This document shows positions 15,305 to 23,083 of a stretch of 64,000 nt of DNA, piece after piece. Position 1 is the first letter of the stretch, and each line of letters begins with the position of its first letter. The notes under the pieces are model-generated. The model was given only the letters and a program-made list of their open reading frames with translations. It had not been told where the DNA came from and searched no databases. The position numbers and the translations under genes are program-made. The stretch is from Candidatus Scalindua japonica (GTDB taxonomy: Bacteria; Planctomycetota; Brocadiia; Brocadiales; Scalinduaceae), in assembly GCF_002443295.1 (NCBI RefSeq), contig NZ_BAOS01000027.1, positions 1 through 64,000 of the forward strand. Direction: 5' to 3'.

Positions 15305-15342
15305 ATGTTGGTTGGCTTTCTAGGGGCTGGCCAGCATTTTTA
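15305..15342 (+). terminator. Terminator-like hairpin after the first coat gene
   Basis: ATGTTGGTTGGC (15305-15316) can pair over 12 positions, with several G-U pairs, to GCTGGCCAGCAT (15326-15337), followed by TTTTTATT. It would limit read-through from the first coat gene into the adsorption and assembly genes, as the central terminator does in Ff phages. Confidence 0.6.
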
Positions 15343-15366
15343 TTCACATGAAATGAGGTTTTAAAA

Positions 15367-15489
15367 ATGGATTATTCAATGATCAGCATCGACACAACAA
15401 AAATTTTTATATTTGCTTCTACAATCGTAGGACTATTAGCGGTTATTTGGGTAGTTAAAAAAGTCATTCACACAATTACATATTCTTAA
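15367..15489 (+). CDS. Major coat protein candidate 2 (pVIII-like paralog, 40 residues)
   Basis: It starts at ATG 15367 after ATGAGG. It has the same length and layout as candidate 1: acidic N-terminus (MDYSMISIDTTKI), one span (FIFASTIVGLLAVIWVV) and a basic tail starting KKVI. The shared pattern S-x-I-D-T and ending of the span (VKKVI) show that the two are paralogs. The weaker ribosome site and the hairpin in front suggest lower expression. It could be a minor coat variant, or the two may mix in the filament. The adsorption protein gene starts 1 base after its stop. Confidence 0.7.
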   Translation: MDYSMISIDTTKIFIFASTIVGLLAVIWVVKKVIHTITYS

Positions 15490-15490
15490 A

Positions 15491-16678
15491 ATGAAAATCA
15501 AAAAAATCCTATTAATTATCTGTTTTACTTTGTCTTTGACCTTTGCCTCTTTACATTACCAGCAAAAGAAAGCAGAAGCAATTGCGCCATGGGTTGCCTA
15601 TGTGGCAATTAATGCTGCCATTAGTCTGGCCGTTGGTGCAGTAATGTATTATTTCGATAGTGCGGGTAATGGACAAATGCAGACCATTACGGCAGTTGAT
15701 ACAAATACAGGTCAGGTAGATTTTGATGTTAAAGGTAGTGGTTCTTATGTTTATCCAATTTGGACAAGTACCGTAAATGGGAAAAAGATTTATCCTGTTG
15801 ATGGTGCGACTTTCACTGCTTTAGATGCTGCCTGGACTTGGAATGCTCAAACGTTTGGCATGACTCAAGAATGGTGTGACATACAATTAAGTCAACCCGG
15901 TGTAGAATTTGGTTATTATGCGTCAACCGCCGCTTACCATTTTGCAAAATATACTGGCGGTGATCTTATTATTGATGGTGTCCAACAAAGCACGTTTCAA
16001 TCTGTTCCTGTTCCCGGTGGTTTGGGTAATTCATTTTCGGGCACAATAGATGATTTCCCGGTTGAATTTTACGAATTCCTTGAAGATGTCCCCCCTGCGC
16101 CTGATTGTTTTGATGGTATACAGAATCAGGATGAAACCGGTATTGATTGCGGTGGAGTTTGTGAATTAAACTTTGGTCTTGTGTGCCCTCCGGCTGAAAC
16201 TTGCTTTGATGGGATAATGAACCAGGACGAAACCGGTATTGATTATGGTGGTGTATGTGGTACGGGAACTCCGGTTTCACAGCCTCCGGGAAATTTTACT
16301 GATGCTAATCAAGACGGTATAGACGATATATCAGGTCTTGATAGCACTGGTTCTATTCCTGTTGGTACTGTCTCCGGTTCTATTGGTACTGCGGATAGTT
16401 CTACCTATGATACAAGCCTTCCGGGTGATGTCTCAGAAGTTGGGGAAACGGACTGGACTGGCTTAATTACCGGATATCTTGCCTCTAATCCTCTGGTACT
16501 TCTGGCCACGGGTAGCCAGATCAACGTTACTGGTGCTACGTGTTCACTTCCCATGACACTGTTTGGGAAATCCATGACGATTGATTTCTGTTCACTTGAT
16601 TGGATGGTTGATCTGTTTGGAAGCTTTGTATTGGGATTAATGGCCATAAGGGCCGTTTTTATAGCAATGGGAATTTAA
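15491..16678 (+). CDS. Adsorption protein candidate (pIII-like) with Asp/Cys repeats and C-terminal anchor
   Basis: The 395-residue protein has a signal peptide (1-30, ending KAEA), an extracellular N-terminal domain (about 31-195), then two tandem 20-residue repeats of the form CFDGIxNQDETGIDxGGVC (near 204 and 236), a Gly/Ser/Thr/Asp-rich linker, a Cys-containing C-terminal domain and a final membrane span (about 373-393). This is the pIII plan: receptor-binding domains, flexible linkers and a membrane-anchored C-terminus that ends assembly. C-x-DGI-x-N-x-DET repeats occur in bacterial surface proteins and look Ca-binding; in the second copy the Cys is replaced by Tyr. Between the coat genes and the pVI-like gene it is in the standard gene III place. 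Confidence 0.75.
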   Translation: MKIKKILLIICFTLSLTFASLHYQQKKAEAIAPWVAYVAINAAISLAVGAVMYYFDSAGNGQMQTITAVDTNTGQVDFDVKGSGSYVYPIWTSTVNGKKIYPVDGATFTALDAAWTWNAQTFGMTQEWCDIQLSQPGVEFGYYASTAAYHFAKYTGGDLIIDGVQQSTFQSVPVPGGLGNSFSGTIDDFPVEFYEFLEDVPPAPDCFDGIQNQDETGIDCGGVCELNFGLVCPPAETCFDGIMNQDETGIDYGGVCGTGTPVSQPPGNFTDANQDGIDDISGLDSTGSIPVGTVSGSIGTADSSTYDTSLPGDVSEVGETDWTGLITGYLASNPLVLLATGSQINVTGATCSLPMTLFGKSMTIDFCSLDWMVDLFGSFVLGLMAIRAVFIAMGI

Positions 16679-16701
16679 TTTAATTCAAGGGAGTTTAACA
16701 A

Positions 16702-17037
16702 ATGACTGCATTAATAAGCTGGTTACTATCGGCCTTTGGCAGTTGGGTAGGATATAGCGTTGTCCGGTTTACTGCTATGAAGTTATTCATCTGGACAATA
16801 GTTATAACGGTTCTACCTGTTCTTTTTAGCCGTCTTATCTATATGTTGATTGAAGGCGTTATGAGCACGTTAAACACTATTGATGGTACTTATGGCGTCA
16901 ACAGCTATCTAATCAATTTTACCGGGATTACGGCATGGTTTGCGGTACACCTCAAAATCGTTGAAGGGTTCTCGTTAATCATGTCTGCGGTAGCCTTCCG
17001 TATGGCAATCAGGATGATTCCCTTTGTCCGATTATAA
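16702..17037 (+). CDS. pVI-like inner-membrane virion protein (DUF2523-like)
   Basis: The 111-residue hydrophobic protein has an N-terminal amphipathic stretch and three likely spans (about 27-52, 68-85 and 88-108), ending in a basic FRMAIRMIPFVRL. Size, hydrophobicity and position directly after the pIII-like gene match gene VI of filamentous phages, whose product caps the end of the virion together with pIII. AAGGGAG precedes the ATG. The family link to DUF2523 is by resemblance only. Confidence 0.65.
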   Translation: MTALISWLLSAFGSWVGYSVVRFTAMKLFIWTIVITVLPVLFSRLIYMLIEGVMSTLNTIDGTYGVNSYLINFTGITAWFAVHLKIVEGFSLIMSAVAFRMAIRMIPFVRL

Positions 17038-17050
17038 GCAACTATCATAT

Positions 17051-17264
17051 TTTTAAACTAAACGTTTCTGGAAGTATATAAAAGCATGACAAACGCTTTT
17101 TCTTGGCGTGATTTTTTTTACTTCCAGAAATTTCAATATTTGAAAGGAATTCTTATAAATGCTTAGAAAATTTGTGTCTTAGTATTTGTAATATGTTTTT
17201 TACATCGGGATGCACTCTTTAAAAAAGAAACCAGAAAAAACTTTTTACAAATACGGCAAAAAAA
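17051..17264 (+). pseudogene. Duplicated secretin leader and 5' end, decayed (copy B)
   Basis: This segment matches 17351-17571 just downstream (the true secretin leader and first codons), including TTCTGGAAGTATATAAAAGC, the TTGGCGTGATTTTTTTT hairpin and CTTTTTACAAATACGGC. The start ATGCTTAGAAAATTT is followed at once by a frameshift and stop. It can still form the hairpin ACGC/GCGT plus T tract that would end transcription from the coat and pVI genes. Confidence 0.75.
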
Positions 17265-17272
17265 CAAGAATT

Positions 17273-17461
17273 TTACTTCCATGATTTTTTAGTAATAAAA
17301 CGGAAAAGGAAATCACAAACCCCCTTTTCATTTACGTTTTTTATCAATGCTTTTAAACTAAAGGTTTCTGGAAGTATATAAAAGCATGACAAAAACGCCT
17401 TATCTTTGGCGTGATTTTTTTTACTTACAGAAATTTCAATATTAAAAAGAAAGTCCTATAA
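17273..17461 (+). promoter_or_regulatory. Leader of the secretin gene with terminator-like hairpin (copy C)
   Basis: The segment includes an outer inverted repeat TTCTGGAAGTA / TACTTACAGAA (around 17367 and 17424) enclosing AACGCC...GGCGT followed by eight T residues (about 17394-17424). It precedes the secretin ATG and is present three times in the window (10868, 17051, 17273). It may terminate upstream transcripts and carry the secretin promoter; no convincing -35/-10 pair was found. Confidence 0.4.
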
Positions 17462-18850
17462 ATGCTTAGAAAAATCTGTGTCTTAGTATTTGTAATATGT
17501 TTTTTTACTCCGGGATGCGCTCTTTTAGATAAGAAACCAGAGAAAAAACTTTTTACAAATACGGCTAAAACTAAAAATGTCGAAAACTGGCAATGGAAGG
17601 TCAAAGATGGCAAGGCAAAGGAATTTGAAAAAGGTGCAATTGATGTTGATATGCAGTTTGAGAAAGTGAAACTCAAAGATGTTGTCAGTCTCTTGATGGG
17701 TATTATCAAAGAGAATTTCATTATTGTTGATGATCTTATCGGTTCTGTAGATATTGAAATTAAAGGCAAGTTCAAAAGAGATGAAATCATGAAAATGGTT
17801 CGCACTGTTCTAAATAGCAAAAACTATCAACTGATAAAAAACGGTGCATTATATGGAATTCATAACAATGAAAACCTGAATGATCTTAATATCCAGATTT
17901 CACCGGATGACTCAAAAAATGTGTATCTCTATCGCCTTCAATATGAAAGCTCTGAAAATCTTAAATCCTTACTGAATGATGTCTTCCCGGAAATTACAAT
18001 TACAGAAAATAGAAGTATCAATGTATTAATCATTAAGGCCAGTATAGAAGACTATCAAAAAGTTAAAGATGTAATTAAAACATTTGATAAACGTCCAAAG
18101 CAAGTACTGGTCGAATTTACTATTATGGAAGTCACTTTGAATGATGCTCTTCAATATGGTGTCGAGTACTTCTTTAACACGAACAATAATAGAGGCGGCC
18201 AAGTATCTTTGCTAACAGAGGGAATAACGTCTTTAGCCTCTGGTCTTTCCGGGAAAGGTCTCAAGGCTTTTACTTTCCACAGAGATGTAAACTCTTTCAT
18301 CACCATTCTAAATTCTGAAAGTAAAGTAGAGATACTTTCAAAACCTCATGTATTGGTCCAGGACGGACAGACCTCCGTTATTAAAATCGGTAGGTCTGAG
18401 CCTATTCGAAAAGGTACTTCTGTATCAGAAAATGGTTTAAGATCTGAAAACATAGAATATCGAGACGTTGGTGTAATACTAAACGTCAAGGTTGATGTTG
18501 AAGAAAACAATGTTGTTAAATTATATCTTAGTCAGGAAATTAGTGACATTATTCAAACTGTTCAAAACCCTTTGATTGACTCTCCATCGTTTACAAAAAA
18601 CTCACTTGAAATGACTACATTGATTAATGACGGACAGAAAATTTATGTAGGTGGCTTAATGGAGAATTCTACAAATAAGAAAACCAGAAAAATACCGCTT
18701 CTTGGTGATATCCCTTATCTTGGGAAGATGTTCAGGTCTGAGGATACCAATAAAACTAAAACGGAGTTGATCTTGCTTCTCTCTGTTGAAATTCTCTTTA
18801 ATGAAAAGGACTTTGAAAACCAGAAACTCAAATTTGTGAGGAAAATATAA
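17462..18850 (+). CDS. Phage secretin (pIV-like outer-membrane export channel)
   Basis: The 462-residue protein forms the outer-membrane pore through which filamentous virions leave. The N-terminus is a lipoprotein signal (FFTPGCALL, Cys near residue 20), unlike Ff pIV. N-domains follow (about 60-215: DVVSLLMGIIKENFIIVDD, then VLIIKASIEDYQKVKDVIK), then the secretin core (about 225-450) with VEILSKPHVLVQDGQ, VGVILNVKVDV and VYVGGL-like IYVGGLMENS, PLLGDIPYLGKMF. Having its own secretin means the phage does not depend on a host type II or IV pilus channel. The zot gene starts 1 base after its stop. Confidence 0.92.
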   Translation: MLRKICVLVFVICFFTPGCALLDKKPEKKLFTNTAKTKNVENWQWKVKDGKAKEFEKGAIDVDMQFEKVKLKDVVSLLMGIIKENFIIVDDLIGSVDIEIKGKFKRDEIMKMVRTVLNSKNYQLIKNGALYGIHNNENLNDLNIQISPDDSKNVYLYRLQYESSENLKSLLNDVFPEITITENRSINVLIIKASIEDYQKVKDVIKTFDKRPKQVLVEFTIMEVTLNDALQYGVEYFFNTNNNRGGQVSLLTEGITSLASGLSGKGLKAFTFHRDVNSFITILNSESKVEILSKPHVLVQDGQTSVIKIGRSEPIRKGTSVSENGLRSENIEYRDVGVILNVKVDVEENNVVKLYLSQEISDIIQTVQNPLIDSPSFTKNSLEMTTLINDGQKIYVGGLMENSTNKKTRKIPLLGDIPYLGKMFRSEDTNKTKTELILLLSVEILFNEKDFENQKLKFVRKI

Positions 18851-18851
18851 A

Positions 18852-19760
18852 ATGGCTATAAGATTAATTCAGGGAAAAATAGGCTCCGGTAAAACTTACT
18901 ATGCAGTTAATCATGTTTTAAAATCATACTACACCTGGTCTGATGAATTAGACTCCTGGGTTCCTAAAGCAAAAGACATTGATGTGAGAGTATATACAAA
19001 TATAAAGAACATGAAACTTGGTGAAGACCTGGACAAGTTTATTTCTGATGCCGGTGGACTTTCTACTTTTTTTAATAATAAATATCAAGAGACTTTCTGC
19101 ATGAACTCTAATGTAATTTATATAATTGATGAAGCACAGTCAGGAAATTATTTTCATCGCAAGTTTTATGATGTTAATGTGTTTCTTTTCTTTCAAATGC
19201 ATCGTCATTTGGGTTGTGATATCTATTTGATAACCCAAGACGTCCGTTGTCTGGCGAGAGAGTTACAACAGTTGGCTGAGTACGTAATAAAGGCGGTACG
19301 TCGTTCTAATTCTATTGGCAAGAGTTTTACTTATAAATTTTATTCTGGTGATGAATGCTTTAAGACAAAAAGAATAAAACAAGATCAAAAGGTCTTTGGA
19401 ATGTACCGTTCAATGATACTTGGTGAGGGTGAAAAAATTAAAAGTATTCCGTTTAAGCATATACTTATTTTTGTTGGTTTGGTTGTATGTGCAGGATTGA
19501 TTTTTCGATTTGGTTTTATGAAGATCTTTCACAATATGAATAAACACAATATTCGAACTCCTGTGTCTGTTATTGATGATGTTCAGAAACCTCAACTTGA
19601 ACCGGAAGAATTAAAGAGGGAGGATAACAACATGTATAGAATCGTTGGTATTATTGACGGTCATTATATTGTGCAGACGTCTAAAGGATTAAAAAAAGTA
19701 AAGGTCATTGTACCAAATAAAAAAAGTATACGTGATGAAATTAGAATTGAGAAATTATAG
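18852..19760 (+). CDS. zot: Zot/pI-like phage assembly ATPase
   Basis: The 302-residue protein is the inner-membrane ATPase that drives extrusion of filamentous virions with the secretin. Walker A is IQGKIGSGKTYYA (about residues 6-18) and Walker B VIYIIDEAQ (about 92-100), then an ITQDVRCLARELQQLAEY sensor region. One membrane span (about 201-220, HILIFVGLVVCAGLIFRFGF) separates it from a periplasmic C-terminal tail of about 80 residues that should contact the secretin. The gene is the last of the phage module and is followed by a terminator. Zot is the standard marker protein for inoviruses. Confidence 0.92.
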   Translation: MAIRLIQGKIGSGKTYYAVNHVLKSYYTWSDELDSWVPKAKDIDVRVYTNIKNMKLGEDLDKFISDAGGLSTFFNNKYQETFCMNSNVIYIIDEAQSGNYFHRKFYDVNVFLFFQMHRHLGCDIYLITQDVRCLARELQQLAEYVIKAVRRSNSIGKSFTYKFYSGDECFKTKRIKQDQKVFGMYRSMILGEGEKIKSIPFKHILIFVGLVVCAGLIFRFGFMKIFHNMNKHNIRTPVSVIDDVQKPQLEPEELKREDNNMYRIVGIIDGHYIVQTSKGLKKVKVIVPNKKSIRDEIRIEKL

Positions 19761-19778
19761 CTTTGGAAGCTATTTTTT
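19757..19778 (+). terminator. Terminator at the end of the phage module
   Basis: ATAGCTT (19757-19763), loop TGG, AAGCTAT (19767-19773) and six T residues, overlapping the zot stop codon. The defence genes beyond are on the opposite strand. Confidence 0.75.
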
Positions 19779-19830
19779 ATGTCAATGGATCAGATTTAAT
19801 CCTGTTCTTCCATTGAAACTCCTAATTGCC

Positions 19831-21600
19831 TTATCCCCAATCACTTCCAAGCAATCTGTTTGATGGAGTAAGGGTCAAGATTGCCTCTTGTTCTATTTTT
19901 TGAGGATTAACTTTATCTGCATTGCCAAACTCATCACTTAAAGTTCCTTCTTCGTTAACTGTTAAAATGTATTGAAATGTTTCGCTTCTTGCTTTTTTTT
20001 CTAAGTATTCGTAAACAGCAATAAAATGTGCTTTGTCCATATGATCAAAAATTCCGTCATGAATTAAAAAATGTGGAAGATTAATATCCCTTTCAATGGC
20101 ATGAAATAATACAGAAATATCATAAATCAATGTTTTTGCACTATTTTTCCCTGTAGATAAATCTGCTGGTAAAAAAACTTCCATATTAACCTTACTATCA
20201 GCACGTGGCTTTGGTTCAAAGGTAAATCCATAGCTTTTATCTTTATTTTCAGGATATATCGCATTGTGAACTTCAAAAAATATTTTTCTAAAGATAGAAA
20301 TGTCATTCTTTATTTCTTGAATAAAGTTTGTGATTTCTGAATATAATTTAGCGATTTCAGCTTCTCTTTCTGCTTTTTCGCTATTCAAATCTTGATACAA
20401 CTTTATTTTCCCTTCTAGGTCATTTAGTTTTTCTCTTTTTTTACTCAAATTTAAATATGCTTCAGATAAATCTTTTATTGCATCTCTTGTTTCTAAAAAT
20501 TTAAATATTTTAGCTCTTTCTAATTCAAAATCATCAATTTTATTTTTCCTCTTTTTTATCTCTATCTCTATATTTTTAATTTCAGATGATAAAAATTCTT
20601 TTCGTGAATCCGCAATATTTTTTCTAAACAGCACTGCATCATCGAGCGTTTTCTTTATATTTCCTGCTAAAAGTTCATTCGCTTCAGTATATAACTTTTT
20701 AATTTTCAAAGTTTGTAATGAATCGTCTAATTCATAACTTTCTTTATAAGACTTAACTTTATTCAGATCTAAATGATTCTGATACCATAAATCTTTTATT
20801 ATAACGGTTAGATTGTTACTTTCTTTTTCAATGTCTTGATATTGTTTTGCCAACTGAAATTTTTCAATATTTGTTTCGTGCTCTTGAACCTCTCCCTTTA
20901 ATCGATCAATCTTATTTTCAGCTTGAGGTATATCATGTAGATTATAAGTATCTGTAATAATGCTTCTTATTTCTTTTAATGCTTCAATTTTATTTTTTAA
21001 ATCTGATTTAATATCAAAATTTTTCCAAAAAAGAGAATTATCAATTCCCAAGAAAAATAAATGATACGGTATCAGCTCCATTTCTGGAGAAATTGAAAAT
21101 TTTATAGGATCTAAAAAGTTTACTTTTGTTTTAGGATTTTCCTGCTTTTTAATAAAAAATGGTAATAATTTTCTTAACCAGGTGTTGTGATATTTACCCT
21201 TGTAATCTTCATTTTTGAAAATTAAATCACAAAGATATTCCTTCGCCTCTTTGATTGATTCAAAATAAATAGGGTCATTTGTTTTTCCCACAACTATATT
21301 TTTACTCGATTCCATTAGAGACCTCTTGATTACGTAGTTACTATCTTGAATTGTAAATTCCAAAGCAATAGAATAATGTCCAATTTCATTGTTCTTCATT
21401 GCGGATTTGATATGCTTTGTTTTTGATGAAAGAAGTGCGTAATCAAGAAAGTTTAATAGTAAAGATTTTCCAACTCCATTTAATGAGTTTCCGGGATCAC
21501 TATTTTTGTCTTTTTTTGCAAATATAAAATTTACTCCGTTTATAAATTTAACAGTTTCAAAAAGCCCCAATGGTTCAGAGTAAAGTTTATTAAGTATCAT
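19831..21600 (-). CDS. ABC-3C system ATPase (DUF2326-type SMC/ABC-like)
   Basis: The 589-residue protein is built like RecN/SMC-type ABC ATPases. An N-terminal head half has the P-loop NSLNGVGKSLLLNFLDYAL (about residues 38-56). Long coiled coils follow (about 190-440, many Glu/Lys/Leu). The C-terminal head half has a Walker-B-like FLIHDGIFDHMD (about 508-519). DUF2326 ATPases are the core of ABC-three-component (ABC-3C) conflict systems, where they are thought to sense invasion and switch on a partner effector. It is the last gene of a minus-strand operon, overlapping the middle-component gene by 11 bases. It is far more AT-rich than the restriction genes beside it. Confidence 0.8.
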   Translation of the reverse strand: MILNKLYSEPLGLFETVKFINGVNFIFAKKDKNSDPGNSLNGVGKSLLLNFLDYALLSSKTKHIKSAMKNNEIGHYSIALEFTIQDSNYVIKRSLMESSKNIVVGKTNDPIYFESIKEAKEYLCDLIFKNEDYKGKYHNTWLRKLLPFFIKKQENPKTKVNFLDPIKFSISPEMELIPYHLFFLGIDNSLFWKNFDIKSDLKNKIEALKEIRSIITDTYNLHDIPQAENKIDRLKGEVQEHETNIEKFQLAKQYQDIEKESNNLTVIIKDLWYQNHLDLNKVKSYKESYELDDSLQTLKIKKLYTEANELLAGNIKKTLDDAVLFRKNIADSRKEFLSSEIKNIEIEIKKRKNKIDDFELERAKIFKFLETRDAIKDLSEAYLNLSKKREKLNDLEGKIKLYQDLNSEKAEREAEIAKLYSEITNFIQEIKNDISIFRKIFFEVHNAIYPENKDKSYGFTFEPKPRADSKVNMEVFLPADLSTGKNSAKTLIYDISVLFHAIERDINLPHFLIHDGIFDHMDKAHFIAVYEYLEKKARSETFQYILTVNEEGTLSDEFGNADKVNPQKIEQEAILTLTPSNRLLGSDWG

Positions 21601-21829
21601 TTTTTTGTTTCAATGAAATATTGTGTTTGTCAACTCGTATGATGTCTGATAACCAAAGAAAAGTAATACTGTTGTAATATTGGTTCAGATTGATAGATTT
21701 AATTTCTTTTAAATTTTGAAAAAGCTCTTCAATATTCCAAATTCTTCTTTTTTTTAAAATACTCAAAATGTCCCCACCAATTACTAGTAGATTTTTTTCA
21801 AGTCGTTCATGTTTTGACGGAATTAACAT
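21590..21829 (-). CDS. ABC-3C middle component (MC6-like, small winged-helix-type protein)
   Basis: The 79-residue protein, read from the ATG at 21829, starts MLIPSKHERLEKNLLVIGG and continues with WNIEELFQNLKEI and FLWLSDIIRVD. This matches the layout of ABC-3C middle component 6 proteins (M-x-P-K/S-H, then a helix pair ending F-x-L-x-W/L-L-x-x-I). Middle components link the ATPase to the effector. An upstream in-frame start at 21931 would add 34 residues overlapping the previous gene and seems unlikely. It overlaps the ATPase start by 11 bases, so the products are probably made in step. Confidence 0.65.
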   Translation of the reverse strand: MLIPSKHERLEKNLLVIGGDILSILKKRRIWNIEELFQNLKEIKSINLNQYYNSITFLWLSDIIRVDKHNISLKQKNDT

Positions 21830-21842
21830 AAATTTACTATAA

Positions 21843-22430
21843 TCAAAAAATAGCTTCTTTAATTGCTCTAGCTTTTTCACTTTTTCCAAAATCACACATT
21901 TCAAAAAAGTATAAAACAATAGCAAGAGCATTCATGTTATAATCAGGGTTTTCTGTCTTTGATTCTTCAATACAATGCACTGCCATTTGTTCAATAATGT
22001 TTACATTTTCTATTTTTTCATAATTATTTTCTGAATTTTTTAAAGTTCTAAAATCTTTTTGTAATTTAAAAATTAATGCATCAATTTTAGACTCATCTAT
22101 TTCTCTTTGAGAATTAACAAACTTTTTTACTAAATCTCTTTTTTGCGTTGTTTTTAATGCCATTTCATTGACTGTTTGCAAACTATCTCCAGAAAAATTT
22201 AATGGAATTTTTTTTAAGCCCTCTCCAATCGATAATTCGGTAAAATCTGATTCTGCAATATTTTCTTTGAACAGGAATTCGAAAATTTCTCCAATAATAC
22301 CAAAGTCTTTTTTCTCTTGCTTATCTGGTGCGTGATAATTAATCGTTATGCTCTTATCAATAGCATCTCTTTTGCCTTGAAGTCCTTTGGAATTATCGTC
22401 TATATTCTGATTTTGAGATTTACCAAACAT
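21843..22430 (-). CDS. ABC-3C C-terminal-domain-type protein with NSKGLQG motif
   Basis: The 195-residue protein starts with a short polar segment containing DDNSKGLQGKRDAIDKSI (about residues 11-28), followed by a mostly helical domain rich in Lys, Glu and Asn. In ABC-3C operons the component beside the middle component has a conserved C-terminal domain attached to variable effector domains; here no catalytic motif is visible. The N-terminal motif recurs at the C-terminus of the next protein upstream (22433-22630), which is a membrane protein, suggesting that the two bind each other or a shared partner. It lies 2 bases from the upstream gene and 13 bases from the middle component. Confidence 0.5.
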   Translation of the reverse strand: MFGKSQNQNIDDNSKGLQGKRDAIDKSITINYHAPDKQEKKDFGIIGEIFEFLFKENIAESDFTELSIGEGLKKIPLNFSGDSLQTVNEMALKTTQKRDLVKKFVNSQREIDESKIDALIFKLQKDFRTLKNSENNYEKIENVNIIEQMAVHCIEESKTENPDYNMNALAIVLYFFEMCDFGKSEKARAIKEAIF

Positions 22431-22432
22431 AG

Positions 22433-22630
22433 TTAGTTTTCAAAATTAATACTTTTATCAACTGCATCTCTTCCGCCTTGAAGTCCTTTGGAATTATTTT
22501 TTATATCCTGATTTTGCGCAATTTTTGAAATATTTCTGTTTATACAAAAACCAATTATTGCAATTACAATACTCACAATAACCCCTATTGCAGCGATTAG
22601 TCCTTGGTTATTATTTAAAAATTCAATCAT
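22433..22630 (-). CDS. Small membrane protein with NSKGLQGGRDAVDKSI tail, candidate ABC-3C effector
   Basis: The 65-residue protein, read from the ATG at 22630 (a TTG 21 bases upstream is possible), has one strong membrane span (about residues 11-33, LIAAIGVIVSIVIAIIGFCI), a polar linker and the C-terminal motif NNSKGLQGGRDAVDKSI. The same motif opens the next protein. A single-span protein in a defence operon could be a membrane-disrupting effector or an anchor for the sensor complex. It is the first gene of the four-gene operon. No ribosome-binding site is evident for either start. Confidence 0.5.
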   Translation of the reverse strand: MIEFLNNNQGLIAAIGVIVSIVIAIIGFCINRNISKIAQNQDIKNNSKGLQGGRDAVDKSINFEN

Positions 22631-22754
22631 AATTTTAAGAAAACCAAGCAAGTGTATTTAGTATAATATTTTTGTGTTTTAAATTGAAATTCATTTTCTT
22701 TAGTGAAAGCATGGAGTAAAAGACAATATCAGATTACAGCCCCTCTCTTTTTAA

Positions 22755-22820
22755 TTAAGGTATGATCTGATAGAGACTTTTATTTGATATTTTCAAAATT
22801 CCATCAAGAGGTAGTTTCAT
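22755..22820 (-). CDS. 21-residue open frame with a strong ribosome-binding site upstream of the ABC-3C operon
   Basis: AGGAGG is followed 7 bases later by ATG and 21 codons (MKLPLDGILK...QIIP). It is either a leader peptide or the surviving start of a truncated regulator gene. A perfect 15-base palindrome lies just upstream. Confidence 0.3.
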   Translation of the reverse strand: MKLPLDGILKISNKSLYQIIP

Positions 22821-22838
22821 ATTAACCTCCTAACATAG

Positions 22839-22853
22839 ATTAGACTGTCTAAT
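22839..22853. promoter_or_regulatory. Palindromic operator candidate
   Basis: ATTAGAC-T-GTCTAAT is a perfect inverted repeat placed directly in front of the ribosome-binding site of the 21-residue frame and about 210 bases before the ABC-3C operon. The size and symmetry fit a dimeric repressor site. No other gene occupies 22652-23083. Confidence 0.4.
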
Positions 22854-23083
22854 TGCGGTAACATAATTCAAATATTTGACATAAAACTATGGTTAACATA
22901 TATGCCTTAAGTTATTACGTCAATAGAAATATACCATTGGTGGATTGATTATGCTGCTATTGAATTCATATATTTCCCCTTTACTTCCTTATAAGGAAAA
23001 TAACAGTTCGAAATATTTAAATAACATTGGGCAGTGTATTTTCTTATCATAAGTTTTGCCCTACTCATTTTGCTAACGTTGAG

